Source: Astrocystis sublimbata (Eukaryota; Ascomycota; Sordariomycetes; Xylariales; Xylariaceae). From it: a stretch of DNA of 64,000 bases. Position 1 is the stretch's first letter. Each line of letters opens with the position of its first letter. Location of the stretch: NCBI GenBank assembly GCA_022453515.1, contig JAJNNY010000016.1:1-64000 (forward strand), in the 5' to 3' direction. The notes under the pieces are model-generated. The model was not told where the DNA came from, did not search any database, and worked only from the letters and a program-made list of their open reading frames with translations. The position numbers and the translations under genes are program-made. Shown here in pieces: positions 60,803-64,000 of the stretch.

Positions 60803-62276
60803 ATGGCTCATATTCTCGGTCTCAACGGCCACCTTTGGCAATTTTGTGAGAATTACGTGTATCGCATCCCCGAACCGCCACCCAGGACAAGAGAACGGCC
60901 GATGGAAGTGTTATGTGTGGGATTGAGCCGGTCAGGCACCGAGTCACTGGCGCGAGCCCTAGACATTCTTGGCTACACAACCTACCACGGCTGGGACTTG
61001 CTGTTGGAGGAACCGACGCGATCCCAGGGCTGGATGAGGTTGATCAAGAAGAAATATTACGGAGCGCCCGGCGACGAGTTGCGAGCTGCCGACTTTGATG
61101 CCGAGATGGGACACGCGAACGCTGTCATCGAGAAGGTTGCTTATTTCTTTGCGCCGGAGCTGGCCGCTGTCTATCCCGAAGCCAAGGTTGTCTTGAATCG
61201 TAGAAGCGACCTGGACAAATGGAGCAGGAGCATGGAGAACACAGTGGTGCCCCTCACCGAAAATTGGCTGTTCTATCTAGCATCATGGGTACGTATCAAT
61301 ACCTGCAGTGCCGGAAACTTTAGTCCCATTGTGTCGCTTGGTCTAGCACTTTCTACGGTATGGAGGTTGGGGATCTTGACTGACATGTTTTCATGCACAC
61401 AGTTCGACGCACGGACTTTCTGGTCATATCACCTCAACATTAGATGGATGGCTGGGTTCACCTGGCGAAATCCAGCTGACGGCTTGAAGAGGAGTCTGAG
61501 AGGGCGCGGCAAATGGGTTTACAGAGGTGAGCCAGCACCCTCACTTTCCCCTAGAAGATACAGCAAAACGCTAACCTTGCGGTCTTTTGCAACCTAATCT
61601 AGACCACTGTAACATGATAAAAGGCACCATTCCACCCGAAAGACTGTTGGAGTGGACGGTCGATGATGGATGGGGCCCTTTGTGCGAATTTTTGGGTAAA
61701 GAAATTCCGAACGAGCCCTTCCCACATGTATGTAGCTCACTGGAGTCATTTATTCCCGTTTCTGGCAAGTCTCAGGAGCATAAGTTACCCTAATGGGTAT
61801 CTATACTCCCGAGACACCTCGAAAACCCCGCTTCACGAGCAATTTTTTTACTCTAACACACAATTACTGACTCCGGCGGTATAGGTGAACTCGGCGGGAA
61901 CGGAATTTGAAACCAAGGCTGCCAGATTTATGAGCTTAGGGAGTAAGTATATCTACAATTGTTGTTGTTTCTTGTTTTCTACAGATGTAGCCCTCCTGGG
62001 TGGATTGAGCGGTTGCTTGGATCTTCCACCGTTCCTGCTTGAGCCACATTCAACAAAAGTACTAGTAACTGATTAGATGCTGCAGTGCGCAATGCCACGC
62101 GGAACTTTCTGATCGTCGCGGCAACTTTGACCAGTGCAGTATATGCCTGGTTGCAAATTGAAAACGGAGGTCTTGCAGCGTTTAGTTTGCAGCACTTCGA
62201 CTCTTGCCTAACACACGCAAAAGGAATTGTAGGGTATTGATATGCTGGGGGCTATTGCTGCCTCAGGATGAATAGG
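60803..62276 (+). CDS. P-loop sulfotransferase-family protein
   Basis: The protein matches the fungal sulfotransferase-like family, often annotated only as P-loop NTPase. The PAPS/phosphate loop is VLCVGLSRSGTESLARAL near residue 40. Further on are YPEAKVVLNRRSDLDKWSRS and FLGKEIPNEPFPHVNS, both typical of the family. Exons are 60803-61288, 61403-61526, 61603-61727, 61885-61942 and a last exon from 62086. That last acceptor gives LGMRNATRNFLIVAATL, a C-terminal hydrophobic helix as in relatives, and a stop at 62274-62276 (about 327 residues). An alternative acceptor at 61984 gives a different end at 62076. True sulfotransferase activity is not proven for this family. Confidence 0.75.
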
Positions 62277-62540
62277 TAGTGAAATGGGAAAGATAGGTAC
62301 TAACCGTTGTAAGTGTACAAGTGAGATTGAAAAATTAGAATACCTAAAAAGGGTAGAAATACGCACCCCTAGTCATACACACACAAGTACCGATGTAAGA
62401 ACTGCCAAGTAGGAAGTTGCTGATTCACTGATTTGCTGCTGATAAATGAAATAGGGACGTTTACTATCACGACGAGTTAGGATTTGCGGATTGGCGTAAG
62501 TGCTTTGGCTTACTAGCTCGGAGGCTAAGATCTTTAGTAA

Positions 62541-64000
62541 CTATATGCGTGCTTTGACTTGTTCTACCTCTGAGGCACTCGTTGAAACTCCATTCGTCTG
62601 TGAGAGACCCAGCTCTCCCATGATGATGTCTGCAGCCTTCTCGCCGATAACTAAAGCGGTGTTGTTGGTATTGGACCCGATGTTCTCTGGCGCAATGCTG
62701 AGATCTGCCAGTTTCAGCCCTTTCACACCATACACGTTCAGGTCCTTATCTACAACACCAAACTGCTCCCGTGGCGCCATCCTGGCGGTAGCGATCGAGT
62801 GCCAAGTTGTGTTGATGTTCTCACGCAAGAATTGCTCTAGGATCTTGTCATCCTCTGCGCTGTACTCGAGGTCCTCAAGTGTACTGGCGTCCAACTCCGC
62901 ATCGAACGTCGCGCAAGCCGCCTTGGAAGAGGCTGGAAATGGGGGATGCGCTTCTGCGACCTCCCCACGATACATGGCTGTGCGTCGCATGATTTCCCGC
63001 GATTTCTTGTATGCCCACATCTGCGGGTAGATGTCCAGATTCCCAGCGCCACTGAAGAACCCGGCGTTAAAGTCCAGCTGATCACCTACCTCAGGACCTG
63101 TAATATGAATGTGACCACGTGCATAAGGATACAGTGTGCAGTTGCCAATAGAGGCATATTGCCCGGGCTCGGAACAAGGGGCGGAGCCGAAGTACCTGTC
63201 CCCATGTTAAGATCAGCACATACAACAGTAGCGGCAGAGGACATCGAATGGAGTTGTTCTGGTCGGAGATGGGGGCGGAGGGAGGACACCTCGACTTACC
63301 CATTCAAGAGAACCATCAGTATTAGAGGCCTGTTTGGCTTGCTCTTAAAGTCCCTTTCCCAGGCCGCCTTGAAATCGGGTCCGCCAGAGGCCGCGTCTTC
63401 CTCCGTGAAAGCCAACTTGCCCGCAACGTCTACCGAGTTCCAACCCAGTCGAGGATCCTTTTTCTTCTGCGCCTCCTCGAGGCTCAGCCTGCCGGACATG
63501 ATCTCATCAAGCGTCTCAGAAGGCTCCAGTGCTGACTTGTAAGGGACCAGAATCAGGTTATGATCTTGGTAGTCGTTTCCCACCCCAGGAAGGTCCTCGA
63601 CGAGCGGCACGCCCGCCTTCTCCAGGACTTCCGCGCTCCCAAGACCGGAGCGCTCGAGGACCGAGGGCGTGCCACAGGCTCCGCTGGTCACGACCACCAA
63701 CTTGCGCGCACGGACGGTGCGCTTCGGGGGCAGCGTTTGTAAAACCGAGGACGCGAACAGCGGGTTTGCTTGAAATTCCACCCCGCACGCACGCTTCTCC
63801 TCGTCGAACAAGACGCGCACGACTTGCGACTCTACAAGTACATGCAGGTTGGGGTGCTTGCCGTCGTTGAGGCGCGGGTGCAAGTACATGTGCGCTGCAT
63901 CAGATCGTTTTCCATCTGGGGTGATGTAACGCAACCATCGTTGGAACCCGTTGTTGTGACCAAGCGTCTGCAAATCACGCAACTCGGGCCACCCTGCTTT
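62541..64000 (-). CDS. Alcohol oxidase, GMC family, C-terminal part (runs off window)
   Basis: FAD-dependent oxidase of the methanol-oxidase type, which converts primary alcohols to aldehydes and H2O2, usually in peroxisomes. Exon A (from beyond 64000 to 63300) and the last exon (63195-62541) are separated by a 104-bp intron; about 450 residues are visible of a usual 660 or so. Seen here are RDLQTLGHNNGFQRWLRY, the GMC block SGACGTPSVLERSGLG, and YPYARGHIHITGP. The active-site His is in TTWHSIATARM and the partner Asn in NTNNTALVIGE. The C-terminus KARI fits a PTS1-like peroxisome signal (A-R-I). The N-terminal FAD fold lies outside the window. The neighbours give no pathway. Confidence 0.9.

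Noticed and set aside
60803..64000. Secondary-metabolite cluster around the sulfotransferase and alcohol oxidase
   Set aside because: No polyketide synthase, peptide synthetase, terpene cyclase, P450 or transporter is visible in the window; two oxidative or transfer enzymes alone do not support a cluster.

Overview
The window is nuclear DNA of a filamentous ascomycete (Pezizomycotina, most likely Sordariomycetes). The evidence is short GT-AG introns of about 55-160 bp with CTAAC/CTGAC-type branch sites, a nucleus-encoded ATP synthase subunit 9 with a cleavable presequence, a DASH-complex Spc34, a fungal ubiquitin-like (ULD) protein, an F-box protein, an intron-bearing tRNA-Arg(CCG), and TACCTAGGTA-type motifs between genes. 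Gene models were spliced by eye from reading frame and splice consensus; no search was run.

Bases 1-18067 form one giant inverted repeat. The left arm (1-9013) is the reverse complement of the right arm (9014-18067). The axis lies near 9013/9014 inside an AT-rich tract. The arms differ mostly by one-base indels in short homopolymers, and the left arm is 41 nt shorter net. Each arm therefore carries a copy of: the 3' part of a ULD-domain gene; a poorly resolved coding-like stretch; a type-B carboxylesterase; a Gln/Asn/Pro-rich protein of unknown function; and an open frame with no start next to the axis. On the right the ULD gene continues into unique sequence to 20115 and can be read as a seven-exon, about 1223-residue protein. 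On the left it is cut by the window edge. This may be a true palindrome or a fold-back or assembly artefact. The homopolymer pattern and the AT-rich axis favour the artefact.

From 20 to 64 kb the sequence is ordinary single-copy chromosome. In order: a conserved hypothetical protein (+), a GNAT acetyltransferase (-), an F-box protein (-), a small hydrophilic protein (+), Spc34 (-), an acidic hypothetical protein (+), TFIID/SAGA subunit TAF12 (+), proteasome subunit Rpn3 (+), a MYST-family histone acetyltransferase (+), a short-chain dehydrogenase (+), an Asp/Thr-rich hypothetical protein with a frame break (-), tRNA-Arg, ATP9 (+), a secreted A1-type aspartic peptidase (-), a small single-pass membrane protein with a His/Asp-rich tail (+), a P-loop sulfotransferase-family protein (+), and the C-terminal part of an alcohol oxidase of the GMC family (-, running off the window).

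The stretch 27-42 kb groups nuclear housekeeping genes (kinetochore, TFIID/SAGA, proteasome, MYST acetyltransferase). They are separate transcription units, not an operon. No biosynthetic cluster, intact transposon, CRISPR array or telomere repeat was seen.
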